Shown here piece after piece: positions 1 through 7,722 of a stretch of DNA of 64,000 bases (its first letter is position 1; the number at the start of each line of letters is the position of its first letter). Below the pieces are notes generated by a model. That model saw only the letters and a program-made list of their open reading frames with translations. It was not told the DNA's origin and made no database searches. Origin of the DNA: Sporolactobacillus sp. THM7-4 (GTDB taxonomy: Bacteria; Bacillota; Bacilli; Bacillales; Sporolactobacillaceae); the NCBI RefSeq assembly GCF_004153165.1, contig NZ_SEMD01000003.1, forward strand, positions 1 to 64,000, given 5' to 3'. Both the position numbers and the translations under genes were made by a program.

Positions 1-74
1 AACGAAGCGCTCCCCATCCCCTTGAGATATTCACTAACAACCTTTATCTTAAAATCAGTTGAGTATTTGGTCAT
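1..74 (-). CDS. IS3-family transposase orfA, N-terminal fragment (runs off the window)
   Basis: Starts ATG at 74 on the minus strand and reads MTKYSTDFKIKVVSEYLKG, followed by MGSAS, to the window edge. This is the helix-turn-helix N-terminus typical of IS150/IS3 orfA proteins. Only about 24 codons are visible, so integrity of the element cannot be judged. A strong hairpin (81-120) sits just upstream of the start codon and could limit readthrough into the transposase gene. Confidence 0.75.
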   Translation of the reverse strand, partial: MTKYSTDFKIKVVSEYLKGMGSAS

Positions 75-127
75 AGTAAAACCCCCTAAAGTTGAATTTT
101 GTCGTCCAACTTTAGGGGGTCAGTTCA
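1..127 (-). mobile_element. IS3-family (IS150-group) insertion sequence, end fragment
   Basis: The minus strand begins at base 127 with a TG-starting terminus (TGAACTGACCCCCTAAAGTT), the form expected for the outer inverted repeat of IS150-group elements. A perfect 14-bp inverted repeat (81-94 with 107-120) lies between this terminus and the transposase start. The rest of the element lies outside the window to the left. The family call rests on the terminus plus the transposase N-terminus. No target duplication can be tested here. Confidence 0.75.
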
Positions 128-295
128 CTTTCCATTCAGGAAGGGCTTTTTTTTCTCACATTAAAGTTTGCCCCATTTAAAAAGAGGGTAGTGATTAATT
201 AAAAAACAAGTCTGCACCCAAAGGGAAGGTGGGAATGAATAGATACGAATAAAAAAGTATTCACAGAAAGGTCACTTTTTATAGACTGAGGCTGA

Positions 296-324
296 TTGTC
301 GCGGCTGCCATATGATGCTATAAT
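296..324 (+). promoter_or_regulatory. sigma-A promoter of the D-lactate dehydrogenase gene
   Basis: TTGTCG (296-301), a 17-bp spacer, then TATAAT (319-324) preceded by TG one base upstream, giving an extended -10. Transcription from about 331 would leave a 5' leader of roughly 200 nt. A 9-bp hairpin (480-488 with 493-501) sits just before the ribosome binding site at 517-523. Bases 128-532 hold no other supported gene. Confidence 0.6.
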
Positions 325-532
325 TTCAATGTAAAAAATTTTCATGATAACTTTTTCGTGATCGGGAACACTGATAACAAGCAACAGAAGAGTAATCTGA
401 AGGTTCACCTGAATCCTTTACCAGTCTTGTGAAATGAATCACGAACATTTTATGGCCGGGTACATGAAGAGGTTAGCAACCTGGTGGTCAGAACCATCAG
501 GTAAACAAAGTATTCTGAGGAGGATATTTATC

Positions 533-1561
533 ATGGCTTTTAAGATTGTTGCATATGGTGTTGAGCCTTATGAGGAACACTTGTACAATGAATTGAACAC
601 ATACGGGTATCAATTAACTCTGATTAATGATCTGCTGACGGCAGACAACGGTGATCTTGCAGAAGGTGCGGACGCTGTTCTTCTGTTTGTAAACTGCCTC
701 GCAGACCGTAACAATCTCAAGAAATTCAGTGATTTTGGCATCAAATACGTATTTACACGGACTGCCGGCTTCAATCACATTGATCTGCAGGCTGCTGCCG
801 ATTATGGTATCAAAGTGGCACGCGTTCCTGCTTATTCTCCGAATGCTATTGCGGAACTGGCTGTTTCTCTCGGAATGTCTCTTTCCCGCCACACAACTTA
901 TACGACAAACAGAACCGCTCAACTGAACTTCAAGGTTACTGAAACGATGTTCAGCAAAGAGATCCGCAAAAGTACGGTCGGTATCGTCGGCACCGGTCAT
1001 ATCGGCTGTGTTGAAGCAGAACTGTATAAAGGACTGGGTGCTAAGCTGCTCGGCTATGACATCTTCCAAAGCGATTTTGCGAAGAAACTCGTCGAATTCA
1101 AAGAACTTGACGAATTGCTTGCTGAATCCGATATTGTCAGCCTGCACCTCCCATACTTCCCTGGCAAGAACGAAAACTTTGTCAATGACGAATTCATCAA
1201 TAAGATGAAAGATGGCGCTATCTTAATCAATACCGCACGTGGCGAACTGGTTGATGAAGCAGCTGTAATCAAGGCAATTAAGAGCGGCAAGCTCGGTGGT
1301 TTCGGCGCGGACGTATTGACAGACGAATCCCGTTTCTTTGGCAAAGACTTCTCAGACGGCAGCGAATTCCCGGATGCAACGATTAAGGAACTGCTGGAAC
1401 TCTATCCAAAAGTCCAGATAACACCGCATGTTGCAGCGATGACTACGGAAGCCGTTGCGAACATGATCGCAACCAGCTTCGAGAACTTTAACGAAGTTCT
1501 GACATCGGGAACTTTGAAGAATGAAGTCAAACTGCCTGACCCAACTGAAAAAGTAAAATAA
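533..1561 (+). CDS. ldhD: D-lactate dehydrogenase (D-2-hydroxyacid dehydrogenase family)
   Basis: NADH-dependent reduction of pyruvate to D-lactate in the cytoplasm, regenerating NAD during fermentation. The 342-residue product begins MAFKIVAYGVEPYEEHLYNE. It has the Rossmann motif GTGHIG near residue 150, the catalytic arginine in NTARGELVD, and the C-terminal HVA histidine. Length fits the 330-340 residue D-LDH family. The frame is open from an ATG at 434, but GAGGAGG at 517-523 places initiation at 533. A terminator follows at 1583-1616. VanH-type or other 2-hydroxyacid dehydrogenases share this fold, so the substrate is inferred from closeness to lactic acid bacterial D-LDH and the nearby lactate genes. 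Confidence 0.88.
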   Translation: MAFKIVAYGVEPYEEHLYNELNTYGYQLTLINDLLTADNGDLAEGADAVLLFVNCLADRNNLKKFSDFGIKYVFTRTAGFNHIDLQAAADYGIKVARVPAYSPNAIAELAVSLGMSLSRHTTYTTNRTAQLNFKVTETMFSKEIRKSTVGIVGTGHIGCVEAELYKGLGAKLLGYDIFQSDFAKKLVEFKELDELLAESDIVSLHLPYFPGKNENFVNDEFINKMKDGAILINTARGELVDEAAVIKAIKSGKLGGFGADVLTDESRFFGKDFSDGSEFPDATIKELLELYPKVQITPHVAAMTTEAVANMIATSFENFNEVLTSGTLKNEVKLPDPTEKVK

Positions 1562-1582
1562 AACATATTCAAGTGTAGTAAA

Positions 1583-1616
1583 ACCAGCCTCCCTTTTAGC
1601 GGGGGCTGTTTTTGCA
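1583..1616 (+). terminator. rho-independent terminator after ldhD
   Basis: AGCCTCCC pairs with GGGGGCT across a short loop and is followed by GTTTTTGC. It lies 22 bases after the ldhD stop codon. Confidence 0.65.
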
Positions 1617-1649
1617 GGCTTATCTTCGTCAAAATTCATTCAAAACTCA

Positions 1650-1663
1650 TGCAAACGCTTGAA
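1650..1663 (+). promoter_or_regulatory. possible catabolite responsive element (cre)
   Basis: TGCAAACGCTTGAA matches the CcpA-box pattern TGNAANCGNWNNCA at all fixed positions but one. It lies about 40 bases upstream of the promoter at 1702-1730. Chance matches of this quality occur, so support is modest. Confidence 0.35.
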
Positions 1664-1701
1664 AAAAGCTGTCCATTTTGTTTTTTGTGTTTTATTTGTC
1701 A

Positions 1702-1730
1702 TTGACATATACCGAATCATCCTGTAAAAT
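1702..1730 (+). promoter_or_regulatory. strong sigma-A promoter for the leader RNA
   Basis: A perfect TTGACA (1702-1707), a 17-bp spacer and TAAAAT (1725-1730). It drives the leader containing the small ORF at 1779 and the hairpin at 1900-1940. This is one of the best promoter matches in the window, although the next large gene starts more than 450 bases away. Confidence 0.7.
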
Positions 1731-1778
1731 AATAACACTTATCAAAATCTTTGGTTTTTTGCAGAGAGGGTTTTTTAC

Positions 1779-1859
1779 ATGTTCCTTAACTGGAGAAGCG
1801 AGATATTAGTCATTACCTTAATTTGTCAGGACTCGGCAGGCGTTATTCGAAAAGGATAA
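1779..1859 (+). CDS. putative 26-residue leader peptide
   Basis: ATG at 1779 follows GAGAGGG (1763-1769) with 9-base spacing. The 26-residue product begins MFLNWRSEILVITLICQDSA and ends GVIRKG. No run of a single amino acid is obvious. The ORF spans the left arms of two helices (1794-1801 and 1828-1834), so its translation would alter folding of the downstream RNA. No homologue is recognised. It may be a regulatory leader rather than a functional protein. Confidence 0.45.
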   Translation: MFLNWRSEILVITLICQDSAGVIRKG

Positions 1860-1940
1860 CAATTGCTTGAGTCCTATTCGCTTCTGAACGGGACCTTGAG
1901 CAAAAGCCCCATTCAGAAACCATCTGGATGGGGCTTTTGC
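1794..1940 (+). promoter_or_regulatory. attenuator-like structured leader RNA ending in a terminator hairpin
   Basis: Helices seen: 1794-1801 with 1878-1885 (8 bp), 1828-1834 with 1869-1875 (7 bp), and 1900-1917 with 1923-1940 (18 bp, two G-U type pairs, loop AACCA). The segment 1882-1888 is also exactly complementary to 1912-1918, so one fold excludes both the first helix and the terminator top. That is the architecture of a terminator/antiterminator switch. It does not match the riboswitch consensuses I know. The next gene is the PanE-family reductase at 2187. The rest of 1562-2186 holds only the hairpin repeat at 2031-2075. Confidence 0.5.
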
Positions 1941-2030
1941 TATGGGAAGCAGCCGCAGGTCATTTACCCTGGAAAGCATCCTGGTAGAACAATCTCTGTT
2001 TGATTTTTCAGATTTTGAAAAGGACTAAAA

Positions 2031-2075
2031 AATAAAGGCCATGATTAAAGTCAATGTTGATTTTGCTCCTTTATT
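2031..2075. repeat. hairpin repeat element, copy 1
   Basis: AATAAAGG (2031-2038) pairs with CCTTTATT (2068-2075) around a core containing TCAATGTTGATTTT. A second copy with the same core and the same flanking complementarity is at 17347-17392. The compensating arms (AATAAAGG versus GCAAAAAGG) suggest that structure is maintained. It may be a small non-autonomous mobile repeat or an IS end; neither is proven. Confidence 0.5.
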
Positions 2076-2186
2076 GGTTGAGCGAAAGGTGCGCAGGCTT
2101 AGCGGAAGGCTCACGGATCGCCCGCATGGAGTGAAAAACAACAGACAAGGTTAACAGAGCCAAAATAAAAAGGGAGACGGAAACGG

Positions 2187-3137
2187 ATGAAGATCGTCGT
2201 TATTGGAGCAGGAGCGATGGGGCTCAGGTATGGAGTGCTTCTGCAGGAAGTAGGAAATGACGTCCATTTTGTGGACACGTGGGAACCAAATGTAGAAGAA
2301 ATACGCAAGAACCATGGAGTAGAAGTCTCGCGGGACGGAAAAGACACACACAAGGTAGAAATCAGCATCAGTTTTCCGGAGGAATATCATGAAGAACCAG
2401 ATCTCGCGATTGTTTTTATAAAGGATATGCATACTGAAGAAGTAATGGAACGTTGCAAGCACTTCATCGGCAAGAACACATATGTCATGACGAACCAGAA
2501 CGGAATCGGCGGCGCCGAGGCGATCGCAAAGTTCGTGGATGAAGAACGGATTATCGCCGGAACAGCTATGATTGCGACCGTCATGAAGGGCCCGGGAAAA
2601 GTGGATTTCATCGGCAAACGAGGCGAGGGTCACGTTAATCTGGTCAAAATGACAGGCGAGCCGGATGACTTTATTTATAAAGTGGCTGCGGAGCTTGAAA
2701 AGGCGCAGATGCACCCTGCTGTTCAGAACGATTATAAGGGAACAGTCTGGACGAAACTTGTTTTTAATTCAGTCGTCAATACATTATGTACACTGATGAA
2801 TATTACGATGGGGCAGCTTGCAGCCTATAAGAATGCGGAAGATTTGGCACGCCGGCTTCTGAACGAAGCTTATGACGCGGTTGATGCAGAGGGTATTAAG
2901 CTTGAATTGGATCGCGAAGGACTGGTCAAACAGGTTATGTATGTATCCGCGGTGGGCAATCCGCTCCACTATCCGTCGATGCATCAGGACATGACGACAA
3001 ACAGGCCGACCGAAGTCGACTATATTAATGGCGCGATTGTCCGGCTGGCGGAAAAGCACGGATTAAAGGCTCCTTATCACTCGCTGCTCGTCGATTTGGT
3101 TCACCTGAAAGAATCATCACGGCAATTCGAAAATTAA
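2187..3137 (+). CDS. panE: 2-dehydropantoate 2-reductase family protein (PanE/ApbA-like)
   Basis: Cytoplasmic NAD(P)-dependent reductase of 316 residues. The N-terminal Rossmann motif GAGAMGLRYG is at residues 7-16. The ketopantoate reductase lysine is in the segment KGTVWTKLVFNSVVN, and the C-terminal helical domain contains MHQDMTTNRPTEVDYINGAIV, the family substrate-binding signature. GGGAG at 2171-2175 supports the start. In lactic acid bacteria PanE homologues also act as D-2-hydroxyacid dehydrogenases on branched-chain 2-keto acids. Nothing in the neighbourhood separates pantothenate synthesis from that role, since no panB, panC or panD is adjacent. A terminator follows at 3161-3218. 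Confidence 0.8.
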   Translation: MKIVVIGAGAMGLRYGVLLQEVGNDVHFVDTWEPNVEEIRKNHGVEVSRDGKDTHKVEISISFPEEYHEEPDLAIVFIKDMHTEEVMERCKHFIGKNTYVMTNQNGIGGAEAIAKFVDEERIIAGTAMIATVMKGPGKVDFIGKRGEGHVNLVKMTGEPDDFIYKVAAELEKAQMHPAVQNDYKGTVWTKLVFNSVVNTLCTLMNITMGQLAAYKNAEDLARRLLNEAYDAVDAEGIKLELDREGLVKQVMYVSAVGNPLHYPSMHQDMTTNRPTEVDYINGAIVRLAEKHGLKAPYHSLLVDLVHLKESSRQFEN

Positions 3138-3160
3138 AACAACACAGATTCAAAATCAGG

Positions 3161-3218
3161 AAACTCCGGGATGTGTTTTGACCAGGATAAACTCTGGCCT
3201 TAAACCCGGAGTTTTTTT
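3161..3218 (+). terminator. terminator after panE
   Basis: AAACTCCGGG (3161-3170) pairs with CCCGGAGTTT (3205-3214), followed by further T residues. A CCAG/CTGG inner stem lies in the loop region. Confidence 0.8.
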
Positions 3219-3326
3219 GCGGCTTTTTTTTCAATGAGATACAATAAGTATAATAAAACATAAGAAAACATTTAAAAAAAACGGATGAGTCAACTCGTTT
3301 TAAATGACACGCACGGGAGGGGAATC

Positions 3327-4532
3327 ATGACCAATCCATATAAAAGAATCCACATCATTGTTCTGGATTCCGTTGGGACCGGAGAGGCATCGGACGCCGC
3401 AAAATACGGAGATGAAGGATGCGACACACTTGGACATGTTGCTGAAGCCATGGGCAGACTGAATGTGCCGAATTTAGCAAAGATGGGCCTTTCCAATATT
3501 CGAACAGAAAAACCGCTTAAAGGCGTCCCGATTCAGGAACATCCGACGGCCTTTTACACCAAAATGCATGAGGTATCCGCCGGTAAGGACAGTATGGACG
3601 GACACTGGGAAATGATGGGTCTTCCGGTAATGACCCCACTGCGAACGTTTCCAGACGGGTTTCCGCCGGATCTGATTGAAAAAATCGAGGCCTTCAGCGG
3701 TCGGAAAGTGATCTGGAACAAGCCGGCGAGCGGAACGGAAATCATCAAGAAGTTTGGCGAACGGCAGATGAAAACGGGAGAATTGATTGTCTACACCTCT
3801 GGAGATTCTGTTCTTCAGATTGCGGCACATGAAAAAGTGATTCCCCTTGAGGAACTTTACAGGGTCTGCGAATATGCCCGCAGGCTGACGATTAACGAAC
3901 CCTATCACATCGGCAGAATCATTGCCAGACCGTATATCGGCGACAGCGCGGATAATTTTGAGCGGACATCTGACAGGCGTGATCTGACACTGGAACCGCC
4001 CGAAGAGACCGTTATGGATAAATTGGTCAAAGCTGGATTCGAGTCGCTGGCAATCGGCAAGATCAATGATATTTTCAGCGGTCATGGCATTACAGAAGGG
4101 TGGCACACGGAAAGCAACGAAGATGGGATGAATCAATGGATCGGAGTGCTTGACCGTGATTTTCACGGATTGTCCTTCACCAATCTGGTTGACTTTGATG
4201 CGAAATTCGGTCATCGCCGGGAGCCGGTGCTGTTCGGAAGAGCGCTTGAAACGTTCGACCGGCAGTTGGGGGAGGCGCTACCGAAACTCCGGGCGGACGA
4301 CCTGCTGATGATTACGGCGGATCATGGCAACGACCCCGGATTCAGAGGAACAGATCATACACGCGAATATGTACCGCTTCTTGTGTATTCACCCAGGTTC
4401 AGGGAAGGCCGCGCACTTCCGGTTCGGAAAACTTTTGCGGATATCGGCGCGACAGTCGCTGATAATTTTGAAACAGAGAAACCTGAAGTCGGAACCAGTC
4501 TGCTTTCGGAATTAAATGAGACAGAGAGGTGA
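3327..4532 (+). CDS. deoB: phosphopentomutase
   Basis: Interconverts (deoxy)ribose-1-phosphate and -5-phosphate, linking nucleoside phosphorolysis to central metabolism. It is a binuclear-metal enzyme of the alkaline phosphatase superfamily. The 401-residue product has the N-terminal metal motif [11 protein letters not shown], the insertion domain, [13 protein letters not shown], and the C-terminal metal motif [16 protein letters not shown] at 3315-3322 supports ATG 3327 over an upstream in-frame ATG at 3285. First gene of deoB-pdp-deoC, with only 6 bases to pdp, so the three enzymes are probably co-transcribed for deoxynucleoside catabolism. Confidence 0.95.
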   Translation: MTNPYKRIHIIVLDSVGTGEASDAAKYGDEGCDTLGHVAEAMGRLNVPNLAKMGLSNIRTEKPLKGVPIQEHPTAFYTKMHEVSAGKDSMDGHWEMMGLPVMTPLRTFPDGFPPDLIEKIEAFSGRKVIWNKPASGTEIIKKFGERQMKTGELIVYTSGDSVLQIAAHEKVIPLEELYRVCEYARRLTINEPYHIGRIIARPYIGDSADNFERTSDRRDLTLEPPEETVMDKLVKAGFESLAIGKINDIFSGHGITEGWHTESNEDGMNQWIGVLDRDFHGLSFTNLVDFDAKFGHRREPVLFGRALETFDRQLGEALPKLRADDLLMITADHGNDPGFRGTDHTREYVPLLVYSPRFREGRALPVRKTFADIGATVADNFETEKPEVGTSLLSELNETER

Positions 4533-4538
4533 CCGGGG

Positions 4539-5840
4539 ATGAGGATGGTCGACATCATTACGAAGAAGCGTGACGGAGGCGAACTGTCCCCTGAAGAAAT
4601 CCGCTTTTTTATCGAAGGGTATGTAAATGGCACTATTCCTGATTATCAGGCAAGCGCACTCGCAATGGCCATCTATTTTCAGGATATGACCGATTCTGAA
4701 ATAACCGAGTTGACGAAAGCAATGATTGGCTCCGGCACGACTGTTGACCTGTCAGCAATCGAGGGGATTAAAGTCGATAAGCATTCAACGGGAGGCGTTG
4801 GCGACACGACCACCCTTGTTCTCGCGCCTCTTGTTGCGTCACTTGGTGTACCGGTTGGCAAAATGTCCGGCCGCGGTCTCGGGCATACAGGAGGAACACT
4901 CGATAAGCTGGAGTCGATACCCGGTTTTCATGTCGAACTGACTACTGAACAGTTCATTAGCCTCGTGAACCGGAATAAGGTAGCGGTCATCGGACAAACC
5001 GGCGACCTGGTACCTGCTGATAAAAAATTGTATGCTTTACGGGACGTGACCGGGTCGGTGGAGTCCATACCCCTCATTGCCAGTTCGATCATGAGCAAAA
5101 AGATTGCTGCGGGCGCGGATGCCATTGTTCTTGAAGTCACAACGGGGTCAGGTGCCTTTATGAAAAGTGAAAAAGATGCCGTTCGCCTTGCGGAAACCAT
5201 GGTCAGGATCGGAGACCGTGTCGGACGTCAAACAATCGCGATTATTACAGATATGTCGCAGCCGCTCGGTTTTGCCATCGGCAACGCTCTTGAAGTAAAG
5301 GAAGCCGTCGATACGCTGAAGGGACGCGGTCCCGCGGATCTGAAGGAATTGGTTCTGACGCTGGGCAGCCAAATGGTCCTTCTCGCAGGACGGGCGGCGA
5401 CACATACCGAGGCGCGCAGGAAACTGGAGGAAGCGCTTGAAAGCGGGCAGGCACTCGCCAGGTTCAAACAATTCATTGCGAGTCAGGGTGGAGACCCGGA
5501 TGTAGCCGATCATCCCGAAAAGCTGCCGCAGGCCAAATATACATTTGAGCTCCCTGCAAAAACATCGGGCTTCGTTGCGGAAATGGCCGCGGATCAGATC
5601 GGGCTTGCCGCTATGCTGCTCGGGGCAGGACGGGCGACCAAAGAAGACAAAATCAACTTTGCCGCAGGGCTTGTCCTGCACAAAAAAGTCGGCGACCCGG
5701 TTGAAGCGGGAGAATCGCTGGTCACCATTCACTCCGATTATCCGGATGTAAATGAAATCATGAAAAAACTTTATCAGGACATCAAAATCAGGGATCACGC
5801 GAAAACACCACGGCTGATTCGCCGCATCATTACGGATTGA
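4539..5840 (+). CDS. pdp: pyrimidine-nucleoside phosphorylase
   Basis: Phosphorolysis of uridine, thymidine and deoxyuridine to the free base and pentose-1-phosphate. The 433-residue product has the thymidine/pyrimidine phosphorylase signature [16 protein letters not shown] around residue 108, the phosphate-binding [13 protein letters not shown], and the C-terminal PYNP domain ending [11 protein letters not shown]. Its ribosome binding site overlaps the end of deoB. Its product feeds DeoB upstream and DeoC downstream. Firmicute Pdp enzymes accept both uridine and thymidine, so Pdp is preferred over DeoA. Confidence 0.93.
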   Translation: MRMVDIITKKRDGGELSPEEIRFFIEGYVNGTIPDYQASALAMAIYFQDMTDSEITELTKAMIGSGTTVDLSAIEGIKVDKHSTGGVGDTTTLVLAPLVASLGVPVGKMSGRGLGHTGGTLDKLESIPGFHVELTTEQFISLVNRNKVAVIGQTGDLVPADKKLYALRDVTGSVESIPLIASSIMSKKIAAGADAIVLEVTTGSGAFMKSEKDAVRLAETMVRIGDRVGRQTIAIITDMSQPLGFAIGNALEVKEAVDTLKGRGPADLKELVLTLGSQMVLLAGRAATHTEARRKLEEALESGQALARFKQFIASQGGDPDVADHPEKLPQAKYTFELPAKTSGFVAEMAADQIGLAAMLLGAGRATKEDKINFAAGLVLHKKVGDPVEAGESLVTIHSDYPDVNEIMKKLYQDIKIRDHAKTPRLIRRIITD

Positions 5841-5862
5841 GTGGATGGAGGAACGAGTTATC

Positions 5863-6519
5863 ATGACAAATCTTGCAAAATATATTGATCACACCGCTCT
5901 GAAGGCGGATGCGACAAAGGATGATATTTTAAAGCTGACGGATGAAGCAAAAAAATTTGGCTTTGCCTCTGTCTGCGTCAATCCTGTCTGGGTACCGCTT
6001 GCAGCAGATCGGCTTAAGGATACTGCAGTAAAGGTCTGTACGGTGATCGGATTCCCTTTAGGAGCAAATACATCGGAAACGAAAGCCTTTGAGGCAAAGG
6101 ACGCGATTGAAAAAGGCGCTGACGAAATCGACATGGTGATCAATATTGGAGCACTGAAAGGCGGGGACCTGGATACAGTCGAAAAAGATATCCGGGCTGT
6201 CGTGCAGGCTGCAAATCACAAGGCACTGGTGAAAGTGATCATCGAGGCTTGCCTTCTGACAGATAAGGAAAAGATTCTTGCCTGTCAGCTCGCTGTGAAA
6301 GCCGGAGCAGACTATGTGAAAACATCCACCGGTTTTTCAACCGGTGGAGCGACGGTTCAAGATGTCGAGCTGATGCGTCAAACGGTCGGCAAGGAAATCG
6401 GTGTTAAAGCAGCAGGCGGTATCCATTCTAAAGAAGAGGCGGAAGCCATGATTCATGCCGGCGCAACGAGAATAGGCGCCAGTTCGGGCGTGAAAATCAT
6501 CGCCGGGTCATTTCAATAA
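5863..6519 (+). CDS. deoC: deoxyribose-phosphate aldolase
   Basis: Class I aldolase splitting deoxyribose-5-phosphate into acetaldehyde and glyceraldehyde-3-phosphate, the last step of the operon's pathway. The 218-residue product carries the Schiff-base lysine in [10 protein letters not shown], the aspartate region [16 protein letters not shown], and a second conserved lysine in [14 protein letters not shown] at 5847-5852 selects ATG 5863. The gene lies 22 bases after pdp, and a terminator at 6545-6589 ends the operon. Acetaldehyde formed here could be a substrate for the aldehyde dehydrogenase at 12985-14481; that link is inferred only. Confidence 0.95.
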   Translation: MTNLAKYIDHTALKADATKDDILKLTDEAKKFGFASVCVNPVWVPLAADRLKDTAVKVCTVIGFPLGANTSETKAFEAKDAIEKGADEIDMVINIGALKGGDLDTVEKDIRAVVQAANHKALVKVIIEACLLTDKEKILACQLAVKAGADYVKTSTGFSTGGATVQDVELMRQTVGKEIGVKAAGGIHSKEEAEAMIHAGATRIGASSGVKIIAGSFQ

Positions 6520-6544
6520 CGGGCAATAAGGACATCACTCTTTT

Positions 6545-6589
6545 AAAATGAGGGAAACCGCTGTAACCGGGGGTTTTCCCTCATTTTTT
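6545..6589 (+). terminator. terminator of the deo operon
   Basis: AAAATGAGGGAAAACC-like arms: 6545-6559 pairs with 6572-6587 with one bulged T. The right arm ends in TTTTTT. Confidence 0.8.
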
Positions 6590-6746
6590 CAAAAATGAAA
6601 CAGGTGTCCCTTTTTTTATCTATGCAAACCTTTCTTGTTCGTTCCCTTTCCTGCTGCTGCATCCGATTTCCCCCTCGCTAAGGGTAGAGACTGTATCCTT
6701 TTGTCTCTAACTTAACTTATGAAGGGAGGACGAGGTTAGGACAATT

Positions 6747-6854
6747 TTATTTTTTCTTAGGTTTCTTTTTCAGCTTAAACCCGTATTTTTTTGAATGTTC
6801 AATTGCTTTTTTAGCCAATCGATCGATTTCATTTTGACTTATTTTAATAGTCAT
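6747..6854 (-). CDS. small basic protein of 35 residues, unknown function
   Basis: ATG at 6854 on the minus strand follows AAGGAG with about 10-base spacing. The product begins MTIKISQNEIDRLAKKAIEH and continues SKKYGFKLKKKPKKK. It is lysine-rich, with a predicted N-terminal amphipathic helix and a basic tail. No family is recognised. It is divergent from the type I toxin promoter at 6926-6931, so it may belong to that locus, but no direct evidence exists. Bases 6590-6740 hold nothing else I recognise. Confidence 0.5.
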   Translation of the reverse strand: MTIKISQNEIDRLAKKAIEHSKKYGFKLKKKPKKK

Positions 6855-6922
6855 GCATGACACACTCCTTTTAAGAGCAGTATCAGCAAAAAAAATGAGC
6901 AATATACCTGATAAAATTAGTT

Positions 6923-6931
6923 TGGTATAAT
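6923..6931 (+). promoter_or_regulatory. extended -10 promoter of the type I toxin
   Basis: TGGTATAAT (6923-6931) is a TGn-extended perfect -10 box, and no good -35 is present. Transcription would begin near 6938, just upstream of the 5' pairing segment 6960-6972. Confidence 0.6.
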
Positions 6932-7000
6932 AGTATTATCAAGTAATGAAAAATGTATATGAGCGGACAGCGACACTCCTGAGAAAGGGGGTGTCGTCAA

Positions 7001-7147
7001 GTGGCAGTTTATCAAGCGTTGATGCTGGCTTTAACAATCACGAGTGTATTTACATCGGTAATCTTTGGGATTATCAGCATCATATTGGTGCTGACCAAAA
7101 GAAAAAAAATGATCCGCTTCATATGCCATGGCCGTGGCTTTAATTGA
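7001..7147 (+). CDS. holin-like type I toxin (TxpA/BsrG/YonT-like small membrane peptide)
   Basis: GTG start at 7001. The 48-residue product begins MAVYQALMLALTITSVFTSV, has one hydrophobic helix at about residues 5-33, then a basic stretch TKRKKMIRF. This matches the layout of Firmicute holin-like toxins of type I toxin-antitoxin systems. The Shine-Dalgarno AAAGGGGG (6984-6991) is buried in a hairpin 6971-6979 with 6988-6996. The mRNA 5' segment 6960-6972 is perfectly complementary (13 bp) to 7183-7195 near its 3' end. Such 5'-3' closure and SD masking keep toxin mRNAs silent in known systems. An antisense RNA is predicted opposite. The toxin's target is presumably the cytoplasmic membrane. 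Confidence 0.75.
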   Translation: MAVYQALMLALTITSVFTSVIFGIISIILVLTKRKKMIRFICHGRGFN

Positions 7148-7159
7148 AGTGGATCATTT
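7107..7159. terminator. bidirectional hairpin at the end of the toxin gene
   Basis: 7107-7121 pairs with 7145-7159 over 15 bp with one wobble. The minus strand has a T8 tract and terminates well. The plus strand has only a short T tract, so toxin mRNA likely reads on to 7219-7253. Confidence 0.65.
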
Positions 7160-7218
7160 CACTGTCTAAAGTTAAAGGTACGCGCTGTCCGCTCAATGCG
7201 GCATTGCCTGATTTCTCC

Positions 7219-7253
7219 AAAACCATGCGAATTTCCGTGTTCGCATGGTTTTT
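7219..7253 (+). terminator. terminator of the toxin mRNA
   Basis: A 13-bp perfect stem AAAACCATGCGAA/TTCGCATGGTTTT, loop TTTCCGTG, followed by TATT. The toxin mRNA would be about 315 nt and would include the 3' pairing segment 7183-7195. Confidence 0.75.
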
Positions 7254-7285
7254 ATTATGCGTCACCAAACATTCTTTATACATTC

Positions 7286-7314
7286 ATTATATAGTTAAAA
7301 ACTTAATTTGACAA
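7286..7314 (-). promoter_or_regulatory. promoter of the antisense RNA
   Basis: Minus-strand TTGTCA (5 of 6 to consensus), 17-bp spacing, then a perfect TATAAT. It is stronger than the toxin promoter, as expected for an antitoxin RNA. Confidence 0.65.
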
Positions 7315-7401
7315 CAAACGCCTTACCCCATATCTAATCAATCCACATAGGGTTCGTCGTCCGATAATTGTTCGGATTTTTAGATTATTTTATCCAGGTA
7401 T

Positions 7402-7622
7402 TTAACCGTGATTCTCTGGTAATAAACGCATGACATTCTCTTTTTCTGCAAACTTTCTCAAGTATTTTTCAATAAAACGTTTGTACTTGCCGTATTTTCA
7501 TCAACAGACGTTACCCGTCCAGCTGTAATAAACTCGATCACCTTTTTATATTGCAATAGATTCGTAATCCGATTTTTATCCTTTTTTGTAAGTTGGCCTT
7601 CATCTGTTGTCCCATAGTTGCT
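7402..7622 (-). pseudogene. frameshifted remnant of an unidentified gene
   Basis: The minus strand reads NYGTTDEGQLTKKDKNRITN, then LLQYKKVIEFITAGRVTSVD, in one frame. It then continues in another as KYGKYKRFIEKYLRKFAEKE, then NVMRLLPENHG and a stop at 7402. Two protein-like stretches in adjacent frames and no start codon suggest a decayed C-terminal fragment. The family is not recognised. Confidence 0.4.
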
Positions 7623-7642
7623 TCAGGTTCTGGGCTTAACAA

Positions 7643-7667
7643 GTTTATTAAACTGACGAAAGGGTAA
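7643..7667 (+). promoter_or_regulatory. sigma-B type general stress promoter
   Basis: GTTTAT (7643-7648), a 13-bp spacer, then GGGTAA (7662-7667). This fits the Bacillus sigma-B consensus GTTTAW-N12-14-GGGWAW exactly. It lies about 45 bases upstream of the ribosome binding site of the stress membrane protein gene. Confidence 0.7.
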
Positions 7668-7722
7668 AAAATAGATGAACAGAAAATAGACAAACTAAAC
7701 TTAAAAAGGAGAGATTGATGAG

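Larger units (their letters stand above)
7102..7279 (-). ncRNA. predicted antisense antitoxin RNA
   Basis: A minus-strand promoter TTGTCA (7309-7314), 17-bp spacer and TATAAT (7286-7291) would start RNA near 7279. Leftward transcription meets a hairpin (7145-7159 with 7107-7121) followed on that strand by eight T residues (7109-7102), an excellent terminator. The resulting RNA of about 178 nt overlaps the toxin coding 3' end and its 3' UTR. Size, orientation and overlap match RatA (with txpA) and SR4 (with bsrG) in Bacillus subtilis. Confidence 0.7.

Noticed and set aside
199-408. 69-residue minus-strand ORF
   Set aside because: It crosses the ldhD promoter region, has no RBS, and resembles no family.
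434-532. 33-codon N-terminal extension of ldhD
   Set aside because: It has no RBS and spans a hairpin; GAGGAGG and family length place the start at 533.
1852-1863. lac operator-like GGATAACAATT
   Set aside because: Only a half-site match with no lac genes nearby; most likely chance.
6946-7143. 65-codon ORF across the toxin locus
   Set aside because: It overlaps the toxin in another frame and has no Shine-Dalgarno. The 48-residue frame fits a known toxin family and is preferred.
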